A DNA stretch of 62,116 nt, from the IMG/VR virus record IMGVR_UViG_3300025913_000041, positions 1-62,116 of that record. One strand, 5' to 3'. Under the pieces are notes generated by a model, which had not been told where the DNA came from, did no database searches, and was given only the letters and a program-made list of their open reading frames with translations. Every line of letters begins with the position of its first letter. Position 1 is the stretch's first letter. This DNA is from a virus. Made by a program: the position numbers and the translations under genes. Shown in pieces: positions 26,387 to 33,373 of the stretch.

Positions 26387-27918
26387 TAGTAGGCTTTGGC
26401 TCCGGGTTTGAACTTCATGGTAGCCAATTCCGTACAAGCGTCAGACGCCGCATCAACCTGGTCATCGTAGTCATGTTGCTCGTCTTCTCTGAACTTCCGA
26501 TGCTCTTCCGTGAATGTCCAATTCCAATCCGCTCGCAAGAGATAGGCGTTTCCGCTGTTTACCTGTTCTGCCCATCTACCAGCACGAATTGCCTTTTTAC
26601 CGCGTACTGATTCTATTTTAGCCGCATAACTCGCAAGACGTTGAGCATCTTGCATCGCTTGGTCTTTACCGGCTTGGCTCGGATCTTGGGGGATGTGGAC
26701 AATTACATGACCAAAAGTCTCTTTGTCTTTGGCCGATGTCGCGTCAATCAGCTTCTTTACGTTGTTCGGCTCGTACTGATGTCTTTCTACGTCGAGCACA
26801 ACTGCAACGCCGTTCGATGCCATCGCGGTCAAAACTCCTACGGTCCAGTCCCCGCCGTCTTGAGTTCCGGCTTTGTCCCAAGCTCTACAGAATCGCCACT
26901 TCTCACCTTGTACGTCTTCTAGTTTGTCTGCGAACTTGAACTTGTGGTGATCGAAGAAATAGCCGTCAGCGCCCTGGACCTCTTGTTGTGACTCTCTCTT
27001 GAAAGCGGTCCATCCCCAATCGAGTATTTGCCTTTGGCAAACTTCAAGGTTTTGGCCTTCCCACGTCGCACGACCCCCGATGATCTTTTTGTAGTTCCTT
27101 CCGTTCGGGAGTTGCGCGTCTTCGATCACTAGATCGTTTACAGCTTTGATCGGCCCGGTTATCTCGGCACTAAGCAAGTAATCCGCTCGCTTCTCCACCA
27201 TCCGCGAAACAATCCCGTCTTCGATAATCAGGTTTTGAAGGAACAGAACAACGCAGTCGCTCGAACCTGCCGGGAGGATGGATTGCGTTACAGACCTTTC
27301 CTTTTTGGCCGTCGTCTTTGGTGTGTCTTCCCGGTCGTCAATGTCGTCGAGCACCATCAAATCAGGCCGAAACTCTTCTAATTTGACGCCTCGGGTTGTC
27401 GTGTCAAGCCCGATCCCCGCGAGGTTGAAACCATTGGAACTCCGCACTTGAGCACGTCGCCATCCTTTCGAGTGGCCTTGCATCGTTACTGCCGCCGTGT
27501 GTCCCAGTTTTTCGAGTAACGCCGCAACACTGGCGACATGCTCATCCGCCTTGTCTTGAGTCGAGCAAACGTACAAACAAAACCGCCTAGCAAGGCGTTC
27601 GGCTAGGTACGCGATGCCTAGCTGTCCCGTTTCCGATTTCGCCGCGCCGCGTGCCCATACTTCTACCCTTGGCTTCGGCCTTGACTGAGGGGTGATTGAT
27701 TCAAGCCATTGCCATAGGTCTTTGTGGTGTTGAGCCAGCGGTGCCGTAGCGATATGCGGAAACTTGCTATACAACCAAGCATGATATGGGCCGGTCTTCG
27801 CGGGGTTGAATTTGTTCCCCGTTCCCCCCATTCTCTCCACCCACATAGCCAACTCCCTTTTATCGGCTTCACTACCGTACTTGGCTATATCTTCAGGGGT
27901 GAGAGATTCTATCGACAC
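26386..27918 (-). CDS. terL: Terminase large subunit
   Basis: A 510-residue packaging motor. The ATPase has a Walker-A-like WARGAAKSETG (Lys94) and Walker B DLMVLDDIDD (Asp191, Asp192). The C-terminal RNase-H-like nuclease starts at RAWDKAGTQDGGDWTVGV and ends with a DDQVDAASDA acidic segment. It starts at GTG 27918, seven bases after a TAAAAT box, suggesting a leaderless transcript that begins the morphogenesis operon. The small subunit is about 5 kb upstream (32739-33332) rather than adjacent. Confidence 0.92.
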   Translation of the reverse strand: MSIESLTPEDIAKYGSEADKRELAMWVERMGGTGNKFNPAKTGPYHAWLYSKFPHIATAPLAQHHKDLWQWLESITPQSRPKPRVEVWARGAAKSETGQLGIAYLAERLARRFCLYVCSTQDKADEHVASVAALLEKLGHTAAVTMQGHSKGWRRAQVRSSNGFNLAGIGLDTTTRGVKLEEFRPDLMVLDDIDDREDTPKTTAKKERSVTQSILPAGSSDCVVLFLQNLIIEDGIVSRMVEKRADYLLSAEITGPIKAVNDLVIEDAQLPNGRNYKKIIGGRATWEGQNLEVCQRQILDWGWTAFKRESQQEVQGADGYFFDHHKFKFADKLEDVQGEKWRFCRAWDKAGTQDGGDWTVGVLTAMASNGVAVVLDVERHQYEPNNVKKLIDATSAKDKETFGHVIVHIPQDPSQAGKDQAMQDAQRLASYAAKIESVRGKKAIRAGRWAEQVNSGNAYLLRADWNWTFTEEHRKFREDEQHDYDDQVDAASDACTELATMKFKPGAKAY

Positions 27919-27925
27919 TGAGGTT

Positions 27926-27931
27926 ATTTTA
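27926..27931 (-). promoter_or_regulatory. -10 box of structural operon (leaderless)
   Basis: TAAAAT ends seven bases before the GTG start of terL. It lies directly downstream of a terminator, so the morphogenesis operon needs its own promoter. No consensus -35 is evident, which suggests activation or a phage-specific factor. Confidence 0.6.
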
Positions 27932-27949
27932 CGCGATGTTGTCTAAACG

Positions 27950-27984
27950 TAAAAAGAGCCGGACCTTTTGAGGGGTTCGGCTCT
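27950..27984 (-). terminator. Rho-independent terminator after tRNA-like gene
   Basis: AGAGCCG and CGGCTCT form a 7-bp stem followed by TTTTT on the minus strand. It closes the leftward transcript carrying the 28-29 kb genes and the tRNA-like gene, insulating it from the terL operon. Confidence 0.85.
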
Positions 27985-27989
27985 GAATT

Positions 27990-28080
27990 TGGTCCAGGGG
28001 CGAGAATTGAACTCGCTACGCACTCCCCCATCATCCTGAATGGATCATGGGAGCCGCTCTGCCGGTGAGCTACACACTGG
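27990..28080 (-). tRNA. Aberrant tRNA-like gene with 23-nt anticodon loop
   Basis: The 91-nt sequence shows a D-arm (GCTC/GAGC with loop ACCGGCA), a 5-nt variable loop (GCGTA), a perfect T-arm (GCGAG TTCAATT CTCGC) and an encoded 3' ACCA. The anticodon stem GCTCC/GGAGT encloses 23 instead of 7 bases, and these can extend the stem into a further hairpin (CATGATCC/GGATGATG with one mismatch). The acceptor stem is weak (CCAG/CTGG certain, the rest mismatched). No amino acid can be assigned. It may be a degenerate tRNA, a tRNA with a small insertion, or a tRNA mimic. Confidence 0.55.
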
Positions 28081-28168
28081 GGCTAGATTTTACCTCAGCC
28101 CATTCCCACGAAACTCGGCAAACCTTTCTTTCGTGGCCTTCTATACCTTGTAGGGGCAAGTTTTGTGC

Positions 28169-28603
28169 CTATACTTTCACGTCCTGCCAGATAGTCGTAG
28201 GGATGGATTTATCATCATAGGTGGTTCTGCTTCGGATCGTTCCGTCAGAGTTAAAGCGAATTACCCGGTCAAATTGATTGAGTTTCCTAATAGTCAAACT
28301 AATGCCATTTGCTCCGTTTGGAGTAGCGGCGATCTGGTCAAAGTCACCCGCGATACCGATAAGACGCTCAGCCGATTTACTATAGGTTTGATTTGCAAGG
28401 GGACTGGGACGGTCAGCCTCCGAAAGTTCGGAGGCGTATTCCTTCAGGCGGTCGCGGAGCCGCTGCATAAGGTCTTTCATGCTGTCTTCTTTACCCGTGG
28501 CTTTCGCTTGTGAGGGGTGAGTGCGACAGTGGCGACTCTCGAATATAGGATCTCCTGCAAGATCACACGGGATGTACCCGATTTTCGTTCGATGAGTCGC
28601 CAT
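28169..28603 (-). CDS. Hypothetical protein, 144 aa
   Basis: The C-terminal 90 residues, from MKDLMQRLRDRLKEYASELS, look convincingly coding and amphipathic. The N-terminal part is less certain, and translation may begin at ATG 28480. It is the last protein gene before the tRNA-like gene and terminator. No family recognised. Confidence 0.5.
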   Translation of the reverse strand: MATHRTKIGYIPCDLAGDPIFESRHCRTHPSQAKATGKEDSMKDLMQRLRDRLKEYASELSEADRPSPLANQTYSKSAERLIGIAGDFDQIAATPNGANGISLTIRKLNQFDRVIRFNSDGTIRSRTTYDDKSIPTTIWQDVKV

Positions 28604-28695
28604 TGATTTAAGACGGAGCTTAAACCCGTTCACTACCACTGAACAGTTTACCCCCTCTCTGGCTTATCGTCTGTACTGTCTATTGATTGGGAGAT

Positions 28696-28965
28696 TCAAG
28701 CAAATAGACCCGTGTCAATCGGCTCTGGTGCCTTCGGATAAAGCCAGTCAAGAACGATTCGACGTTCTTTGAGCCATGCTTTGTACGGCCACATGGCACG
28801 TTCACCGAACGGGTAGCACTTGTCAATCATCCTGACTAGCTTCTTCTTTTGGTCGTCGGTTAGTTCACGCGGGAACGTCGCAGGGTGAATGCCGTAATGA
28901 TCCGAGAACATCAGAACCGCTTCGGCTATCGCGTCCTTGGATCTTTTGCCCCAAGTCTCTTTCAT
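28696..28965 (-). CDS. Hypothetical protein, 89 aa
   Basis: A basic protein (MWPYKAWLKERRIVLDWLYP) from ATG 28965, which overlaps the upstream stop. Helical, tryptophan-rich C-terminal half. No function assigned. Confidence 0.6.
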   Translation of the reverse strand: MKETWGKRSKDAIAEAVLMFSDHYGIHPATFPRELTDDQKKKLVRMIDKCYPFGERAMWPYKAWLKERRIVLDWLYPKAPEPIDTGLFA

Positions 28966-29234
28966 AGGCAAACCTCGGATAGCGGAGTTTGCCAGTCGAG
29001 CGACATGGACTCAAGATCCTTCTTGGTTGGCGTGTACGACGCTTGGAATATGTCCTGACAAAACGAACTCTTGTCAACCATCGCGGAGTACGCAGCGCAA
29101 ACAGCATCATCGTCTGACAGATCGACTTCACCGCAGCAATGGACTCGGACTTTGTTGTATGCGGAAACGAACCTCCGCATCCGATTTATCGCGTCCTGGC
29201 GATACTTCGCCAGGACGAACTCATGAGCCTTCAC
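28962..29234 (-). CDS. Hypothetical protein, 90 aa
   Basis: Begins MKAHEFVLAKYRQDAINRMR; overlaps its neighbours by four bases on both sides. Contains four scattered cysteines, no clear metal motif. Member of the accessory operon. Confidence 0.6.
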   Translation of the reverse strand: MKAHEFVLAKYRQDAINRMRRFVSAYNKVRVHCCGEVDLSDDDAVCAAYSAMVDKSSFCQDIFQASYTPTKKDLESMSLDWQTPLSEVCL

Positions 29235-29461
29235 GCTTTCCCTGGCACCGCAAGCTCTGGCAGGTTATCGACCACGATCACCGCTCCCAATACGGACAAG
29301 AACTCACGCAAGCCCTTTTCAGCAGATGCGCGACTCAAGAAATTTGTCGAGCGCAGCACCGAGTACCTGAGCGAGTAATCAAAAAGAACCTCAAACTGAT
29401 AGTCCGAGACGATGCGTATCATGGCTTCAAACGGGACGGTTCCGATAGTTCCCGAAATCAT
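29231..29461 (-). CDS. Hypothetical protein, 76 aa
   Basis: Short soluble protein (MISGTIGTVPFEAMIRIVSD), coupled by ATGA on both sides. No recognised domain. Confidence 0.55.
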   Translation of the reverse strand: MISGTIGTVPFEAMIRIVSDYQFEVLFDYSLRYSVLRSTNFLSRASAEKGLREFLSVLGAVIVVDNLPELAVPGKA

Positions 29462-29712
29462 GCCGTCACCTCCTTCAATGTGATTCGCGGGAAGACTTCC
29501 CGAACATGAGCAAGAGGCTTAGCCCAACCGCATTCAGAGAAGTAACCAAGAATCGCGCCATCCCAACAAACTCTAACCTCGCCGCTACAGTGGCCGCAGC
29601 ATCCGACCGATTGTAGGTTGATCGTCTTGCCGGTTTGATACCATCCAAGATCCTTCAGTGACTCAACAATGCGCGGACTGAGCGATTGAATCAAGGCATC
29701 TGACTGGCTCAT
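29458..29712 (-). CDS. Hypothetical Cys-rich protein, 84 aa
   Basis: The ATG at 29712 overlaps the upstream stop and is preferred to the earlier ATG at 29763. CCGHCSG near the middle could bind a metal. No family recognised. Confidence 0.55.
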   Translation of the reverse strand: MSQSDALIQSLSPRIVESLKDLGWYQTGKTINLQSVGCCGHCSGEVRVCWDGAILGYFSECGWAKPLAHVREVFPRITLKEVTA

Positions 29713-29861
29713 CGGAGTTTCCTTACAGCCAGGATACTCTTCATGGTCGGGAACCGCAGCCATACGCCATTCTCGGCTTCGTCTTTGCTGTAGCCCATCT
29801 CAGTTGCCCACATAGGATCAATCTGATCGGAAAGAAGAACTAGGAAGTGATAAGTGTTCAC
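29709..29861 (-). CDS. Hypothetical 50-residue protein, leaderless GTG start
   Basis: From GTG 29861, six bases after a perfect TATAAT (29873-29868), it encodes a 50-residue protein beginning (M)NTYHFLVLLSDQID. An upstream start at 29960 would run through the promoter. It opens the leftward operon that ends at the tRNA-like gene. Confidence 0.55.
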   Translation of the reverse strand: MNTYHFLVLLSDQIDPMWATEMGYSKDEAENGVWLRFPTMKSILAVRKLR

Positions 29862-29923
29862 GCCTTTATTATAACACCATAAGTATCTTTTGGGTGTCTT
29901 TTTATGTGCGATAATCTCATCCG
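29862..29923. promoter_or_regulatory. Divergent leaderless promoters
   Basis: Leftward -10 TATAAT (29873-29868) is six bases from GTG 29861. Rightward -10 GATAAT (29910-29915) is eight bases from ATG 29924. GCGATAAT at 29908-29915 resembles GCGATAT motifs in the divergent regions at 36.5 and 49.8 kb and may be a shared operator. Confidence 0.6.
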
Positions 29924-30094
29924 ATGGAAAAAATAACAGCGCAACCGATGGGACGGCCAAAACTGCCCGCTGACGAGAGAACCAAGAGTTTTACGGTTCC
30001 ACTCACCCAAGATCAAATTGAGCACTGCAAAAGACAACCTGGCGGTCCCAGGGCTTATATCCGTTCACTTATTGACCGAGAGCGAAAGGGTTAA
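29924..30094 (+). CDS. Small AT-hook/ribbon-helix-helix-like DNA-binding protein A
   Basis: Encodes 56 residues: MGRPKLPADERTK (AT-hook-like GRP core), then a beta strand SFTVPLT, a helix QDQIEHCKRQP and a C-terminal helix YIRSLIDRERK. This is the layout of MetJ/Arc ribbon-helix-helix repressors. It is paralogous to the proteins at 36316-36471 and 33374-33538. It is transcribed alone and divergently from the 29.8 kb operon, the classic place for an autoregulatory repressor. Confidence 0.65.
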   Translation: MEKITAQPMGRPKLPADERTKSFTVPLTQDQIEHCKRQPGGPRAYIRSLIDRERKG

Positions 30095-30282
30095 ACAGCG
30101 ACCAGATTACAGACCAAGCATGACCGCTTTCAGTTGGCCTGGGTTCTCCTCGCCGAACCATCCAAGCGGAGATTATTCGACGGCTGCGATCAAGTCGCAA
30201 CGTACAAGGAGTCTCCCATTATAGCGTGTCCGTTTTCCTGGCTCGTGGCCGTCGTTGCTTGGCGTGACGATGCTCATAAAGC

Positions 30283-30309
30283 AAAAAGGCCGGTGTATCA
30301 CTTCCGGCC
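30283..30309 (-). terminator. Rho-independent terminator of candidate sRNA
   Basis: GGCCGG/CCGGCC stem with a 10-base loop followed by TTTTT on the minus strand. Confidence 0.8.
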
Positions 30310-30359
30310 CCTTGCAAATCCTTAACCGAGGGTGCTAAGGTTGTCCTAACTACTGAACG
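30283..30359 (-). ncRNA. Candidate small RNA (~77 nt)
   Basis: A minus-strand unit with a near-consensus promoter (TTGAAA-18 nt-TACAAT) just upstream and a rho-independent terminator at its end. Between them CCTTAG/TTAAGG can form a second hairpin. No ORF fits. Transcript start is predicted near 30359. Confidence 0.5.
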
Positions 30360-30365
30360 AAGAGG

Positions 30366-30395
30366 ATTGTATCACACCCTTCCACTCCGTTTCAA
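30366..30395 (-). promoter_or_regulatory. Sigma70-like promoter of candidate sRNA
   Basis: -35 TTGAAA (30395-30390), 18-bp spacer, -10 TACAAT (30371-30366). One of the few consensus-like -35/-10 pairs in the window. Confidence 0.6.
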
Positions 30396-30399
30396 GATG

Positions 30400-30660
30400 T
30401 TCGGGCCTGTAAACGTCTGCTCGTCAACAACTGTGTACAACTTTAGGGGGAGGGCTAGGCCAACAGAGCGAGACTGAGCCCCGCAGAACAACAGTCACAG
30501 AATCGGACCTACAGGGGTAAAGCCCCCTGTCCAGACACATAAAGAAGCCTCGTGGAAAAGCCGGGGTCCGAGTGGAGGAGTTGGCTGAACAGTAAATGAG
30601 AACTTGGATTCTCCCAGATTCCCTTAAAGGGGGGTAGGGGGGATTCCCAGTATGGAGAAG
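30400..30660. other. GC-rich region with hairpins, no convincing gene
   Basis: No convincing ORF on either strand. It contains ACAGGGG/CCCCTGT (30511-30530), GGGCT/AGCCC (30452-30481), and purine-rich GGGGGG-type runs near 30630-30645. Possibly structured RNA or the 5' leader of the gene at 30671. Confidence 0.35.
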
Positions 30661-30670
30661 GAACGCCTCA

Positions 30671-30886
30671 TTGGAAGTCATAGGAGTCAGCTACACGTCT
30701 TGGAAGGAAGGTAAGCCACAACTCAGGCATGACGTCCTTGAGGATTGGACCTTGGAACAAGTAGAAGCCGATCTCAAGAGAAAAGGATTCCACCGCAGGA
30801 GAAACGACTCGGAGTTCAGCCGCCGCTATTGCAAGGTCATAGGTAAGCGGTTGATTACAGCTTTGGTTTGCTTGGAACTCGATTGA
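30671..30886 (+). CDS. Hypothetical protein, 71 aa (TTG start)
   Basis: A charged protein containing EDWTLEQVEADLKRKGFHRR. AAGGAA lies eight bases before TTG 30671. A minus-strand ORF covers the same bases, but its composition is less protein-like. A weak hairpin terminator follows at 30916. Confidence 0.45.
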   Translation: MEVIGVSYTSWKEGKPQLRHDVLEDWTLEQVEADLKRKGFHRRRNDSEFSRRYCKVIGKRLITALVCLELD

Positions 30887-30915
30887 CACCAAATCAGTGC
30901 AACCGGAAACAAAGT

Positions 30916-30938
30916 AGCCAGCCGCTAGGACTGGCTTT
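30916..30938 (+). terminator. Weak hairpin terminator
   Basis: AGCCAG/CTGGCT with a 9-base loop and only three U residues after it; separates the plus-strand gene from the convergent minus-strand operon. Confidence 0.4.
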
Positions 30939-30974
30939 GCAGTGTCAAGCACTGGGAGAGTTCAAGTCTACTCC

Positions 30975-31355
30975 TCAGAGAACTTTGCCGTCGTGGAAAA
31001 TGACAGGGTAGCCGCTACCTTCTTCTCCGCGAACAGATCCGCATTTTAGAGGTTCAGGAGCCACCACATAAGGCGCAAGCCATTCGCATAGGTTTCCTGT
31101 CTCGTTGCCGTAGTCTTTGAAGTAGGAGCGGATTGTAAGCAGAACTCCACCATCACGGCATCTTTTGAGGACCGATGCGGGCACGTTGTCATCACCGCGA
31201 CATCGGAAGGCCGCTTCCCGCCTCTCACATCGGAAGAATTCATAATCAAGCGCCGGGCAGTCGTAACCTGCGGACAACAGTTCAAGCGCCTCGATTTCCT
31301 CTTTTGGCATACCCACCAGCTTAACGGTTAGGCTGAAACTCGTGTAATAGCCCAT
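30975..31355 (-). CDS. Hypothetical protein, 126 aa
   Basis: Starts at ATG 31355, overlapping the upstream stop (TAATG). Contains MGYYTSFSLTV and a Cys-rich middle (YEFFRCERREAAFRCRG). The GYYT... start recalls small phage proteins of unknown role. Ends the leftward operon that begins at 32134. Confidence 0.6.
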   Translation of the reverse strand: MGYYTSFSLTVKLVGMPKEEIEALELLSAGYDCPALDYEFFRCERREAAFRCRGDDNVPASVLKRCRDGGVLLTIRSYFKDYGNETGNLCEWLAPYVVAPEPLKCGSVRGEEGSGYPVIFHDGKVL

Positions 31356-31537
31356 TAGTTCTCTGTCCATTCTGAGGTCTGAGGTTGCTTCCTGAGAGAG
31401 TCAAGGAAGGCATGAAGTTCTCGATGTTCGGCAGGGGTAGCTGAGTAAGTTTCTGACACTCTCTTGGCACCAGAAGGATCTTTCACCTTTGGCCCTGAAC
31501 CTGGTCTAGGTCCTCCGTGTGGTTTGTGCTTACTCAT
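31355..31537 (-). CDS. Small GSGPK/ribbon-helix-helix-like protein C
   Basis: A 60-residue protein. Its basic glycine-rich start GGPRPGSGPKVKDPSGAKR is followed by a predicted strand and two helices (PAEHRELHAFLDSLRKQ). The segment KVKDPSGAKR is identical to part of the HNH protein at 32152-32604, showing a recent shared origin. Probably DNA-binding; overlaps its neighbours. Confidence 0.6.
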   Translation of the reverse strand: MSKHKPHGGPRPGSGPKVKDPSGAKRVSETYSATPAEHRELHAFLDSLRKQPQTSEWTEN

Positions 31538-31740
31538 ACTGGCGACACTTCGCCTTTTGGAAGGTTGATTTGAGTTGCGCCAGGATCTTCGACTTCGACC
31601 ATCGCAGCAAGGCAGTAGTCAGCATGGGCACGGGAATCGCCCCATGCTTTGTATCGCTCGCGACCGTCAGGACCGTAAACGATGTGGCAATGAAGATTCC
31701 CGTAAATGGGATGTGGCGAAAGTGTTTCGATGTAAATCAT
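31534..31740 (-). CDS. Hypothetical protein, 68 aa
   Basis: Starts at ATG 31740, overlapping the preceding stop by one base. His/Cys-containing (HPIYGNLHCHIVYGPDGRER); no family recognised. Confidence 0.55.
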   Translation of the reverse strand: MIYIETLSPHPIYGNLHCHIVYGPDGRERYKAWGDSRAHADYCLAAMVEVEDPGATQINLPKGEVSPV

Positions 31741-31955
31741 CACGGCTTAACCGCCTCCTGATACTGCTCAAAGGTAATTTCCTTTGTTCGAAGTCGCAGG
31801 ACCGCAGAGAAGTAGCGGATGCCCATTGCGTAGTTCTTGGTGATCGCGTCGGCAACGTCGTCAACAGCTACGCGGATGCTCCTGTCGTAGTCAGGGCCAC
31901 ACTCGCAAAACTTGCGGTATGGCTCCAATGCCTCAATGGAAGCGAACGGGATCAT
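31740..31955 (-). CDS. Hypothetical protein, 71 aa
   Basis: ATG 31955 overlaps the upstream stop (ATGA), so it is preferred to ATG 32012. Begins MIPFASIEALEPYRKFCEC. Helical, no recognised domain. Confidence 0.55.
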   Translation of the reverse strand: MIPFASIEALEPYRKFCECGPDYDRSIRVAVDDVADAITKNYAMGIRYFSAVLRLRTKEITFEQYQEAVKP

Positions 31956-32134
31956 ATCGTGACCCCGTTCTTGGTGGAGGTAACGATTACTCGCTTTCTC
32001 CAAGAGCACCATTCCGCTCTACCGATCCAGCCATCGCCGGAATCGAACGTCTGCACTTTGCCAGTCTTCTTGGCAAGCGTCTTAGCTTCGGCATAACTCC
32101 CTGCCGAGAAGGTCGAGGTGGAAGAAGATTCCAT
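31952..32134 (-). CDS. Hypothetical protein, 60 aa, leaderless start
   Basis: ATG 32134 is six bases after a perfect TATAAT, indicating a leaderless first gene of the short operon running to 30975. Contains GWIGRAEWCSWRKRV. Function unknown. Confidence 0.6.
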   Translation of the reverse strand: MESSSTSTFSAGSYAEAKTLAKKTGKVQTFDSGDGWIGRAEWCSWRKRVIVTSTKNGVTI

Positions 32135-32140
32135 GTCTCG

Positions 32141-32146
32141 ATTATA
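32141..32146 (-). promoter_or_regulatory. -10 box of leaderless promoter
   Basis: TATAAT with CGAGAC before the ATG at 32134. No consensus -35 is evident. Confidence 0.6.
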
Positions 32147-32151
32147 CAATA

Positions 32152-32604
32152 CTATTCAATCGAACCTAATACTTTTATTCGCAAGTCGGATAAAAACTTG
32201 GTGAGTTGCTCAAATTCTTTCTCGGTAATCGAAAAGGTATGTGACTTTCTCTTTGCGCCGGAGGGATCTTTCACCTTGGGTCCAGATCCTGCGCGCGATC
32301 CACCGCGAGGTTTTGGCGAACCAAGTGGCGTGCGTCTTTTTTGCCTTGGGATACGCAAGCCCTCTGGTATCAGAACATCAGCTTTCCCGGCATTGCATTC
32401 GTGGCAGGATGTGATTAAATTATCTGACGCCGTAGTGCCTCCTGCGCTAAAAGGAACTACATGGTCAATGACCAACTTAACCTCTGGTGGAACTCTGCCG
32501 CAGTATTGGCACGTGAATAAATCTCGCGTGAATAACTCAAACCTCATGCTTGGGGACAGTTTCCGAGAACGGCGAGCCTGTAAAGGTACACTTAGATCAG
32601 ACAT
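32152..32604 (-). CDS. HNH endonuclease fused to ribbon-helix-helix-like tail
   Basis: A 150-residue protein. Residues about 20-75 hold an HNH nuclease: CQYC and CHEC zinc-binding pairs flank IDHVVPFSAGG and NLITSC. Residues about 100-145 (GSGPKVKDPSGAKR, then FSITEKEFEQLTKFLSDLR) match the small protein at 31355-31537. The fusion may target the nuclease to operator-like DNA. HNH proteins near terminase genes can also assist packaging; TerS is just upstream. Its ribosome-binding site is sequestered in a hairpin. Confidence 0.75.
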   Translation of the reverse strand: MSDLSVPLQARRSRKLSPSMRFELFTRDLFTCQYCGRVPPEVKLVIDHVVPFSAGGTTASDNLITSCHECNAGKADVLIPEGLRIPRQKRRTPLGSPKPRGGSRAGSGPKVKDPSGAKRKSHTFSITEKEFEQLTKFLSDLRIKVLGSIE

Positions 32605-32610
32605 TTCGAA

Positions 32611-32660
32611 CCTCCGAGTTCGTTATGGATAGGCTCGGAGTTCGCTCAAACGAACGTTCG
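32611..32660 (-). promoter_or_regulatory. RBS-sequestering hairpin and palindromic operator candidate
   Basis: CTCCGAG (32634-32640) pairs with CTCGGAG (32612-32618) on the minus-strand RNA. The second arm overlaps the GGAGG ribosome-binding site six bases before ATG 32604, so folding would block translation. Upstream, CGAACGTTCG (32651-32660) is a perfect palindrome that could bind a dimeric repressor. Confidence 0.5.
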
Positions 32661-32738
32661 GGCCGTCTTTATTTTACCTCGTTAGACCTACTGTCATGAA
32701 TTTTAATTATTTTCCATATAGGCTCAAACCTGGTAATT

Positions 32739-33332
32739 CTACTCTGCTTTCTCAGCCAGCTTTGCAGCCTTCACATCCGCTGCGATACGTTCCAGGACTG
32801 TAGTTAAGCCTGTCATGCACTGCTCATCTGTCCAGGTGGTGTCTTTGGTTTCGATCTTGTCTACGAACATCCCAAGATGACGGCCCAGCGAATCAAGAGC
32901 GGCTTTTTTGTCGTGTAGCTTGAGTTTGACCTTTTTCACATCGCGGGCATCTTCGCCTCTGCCATCGGTGTACGTTTCGCTGGTGAGTTCAGAGATAGCG
33001 GCGAACTTGTCACGGTCGCAACCGGTGAGATCCGTAAACGGGTCGCCCTCATGTACATTCACATAATCGGCCATGTTTGCAAACGCGAGCTTTGCGTATT
33101 CTGCGACTACACGTTCAGCGGTCACCTCAAGCTTGGTTGCGATCTTTGAGCGAGCTTCGGCTATGGCAACAGCGATATAAGGTTTTGTTAGGTTCTCGAA
33201 TCCAATGATGGCCGCAGAATCCACGCTGTAACCGGCCCTGATTGCCGCCTGTGTCGCATTCAGATCGACTAGGTATTCAGCAATGAAACGCTCTTGTTTG
33301 TGGGTTAGATTTGGCGTTTCAGAATCGCTCAT
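32739..33332 (-). CDS. terS: Terminase small subunit (Terminase_2 type)
   Basis: A 197-residue protein beginning with the family signature LTHKQERFIAEYLVDLNATQ and AIRAGYS (helix-turn-helix DNA recognition). A central VTAERVVAEYAKLAFANM and KLHDKKAALDSLGRHLGMF follow, all characteristic of PF03592. It recognises packaging DNA and delivers it to TerL. A TTGACA lies upstream, but no clear -10 is seen. Confidence 0.88.
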   Translation of the reverse strand: MSDSETPNLTHKQERFIAEYLVDLNATQAAIRAGYSVDSAAIIGFENLTKPYIAVAIAEARSKIATKLEVTAERVVAEYAKLAFANMADYVNVHEGDPFTDLTGCDRDKFAAISELTSETYTDGRGEDARDVKKVKLKLHDKKAALDSLGRHLGMFVDKIETKDTTWTDEQCMTGLTTVLERIAADVKAAKLAEKAE

Positions 33333-33373
33333 AACTCTTCAATCCTACTACATGTCAAGATCTTGGCACCCAT

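Noticed and set aside
30424-30681. Minus-strand ORF of 85 codons
   Set aside because: Proline/arginine/cysteine-rich low-complexity product typical of GC-rich non-coding DNA.
30668-30952. Minus-strand ORF of 94 codons
   Set aside because: Opposite to the better-looking plus ORF at 30671, which has a ribosome-binding site; kept only as an alternative.
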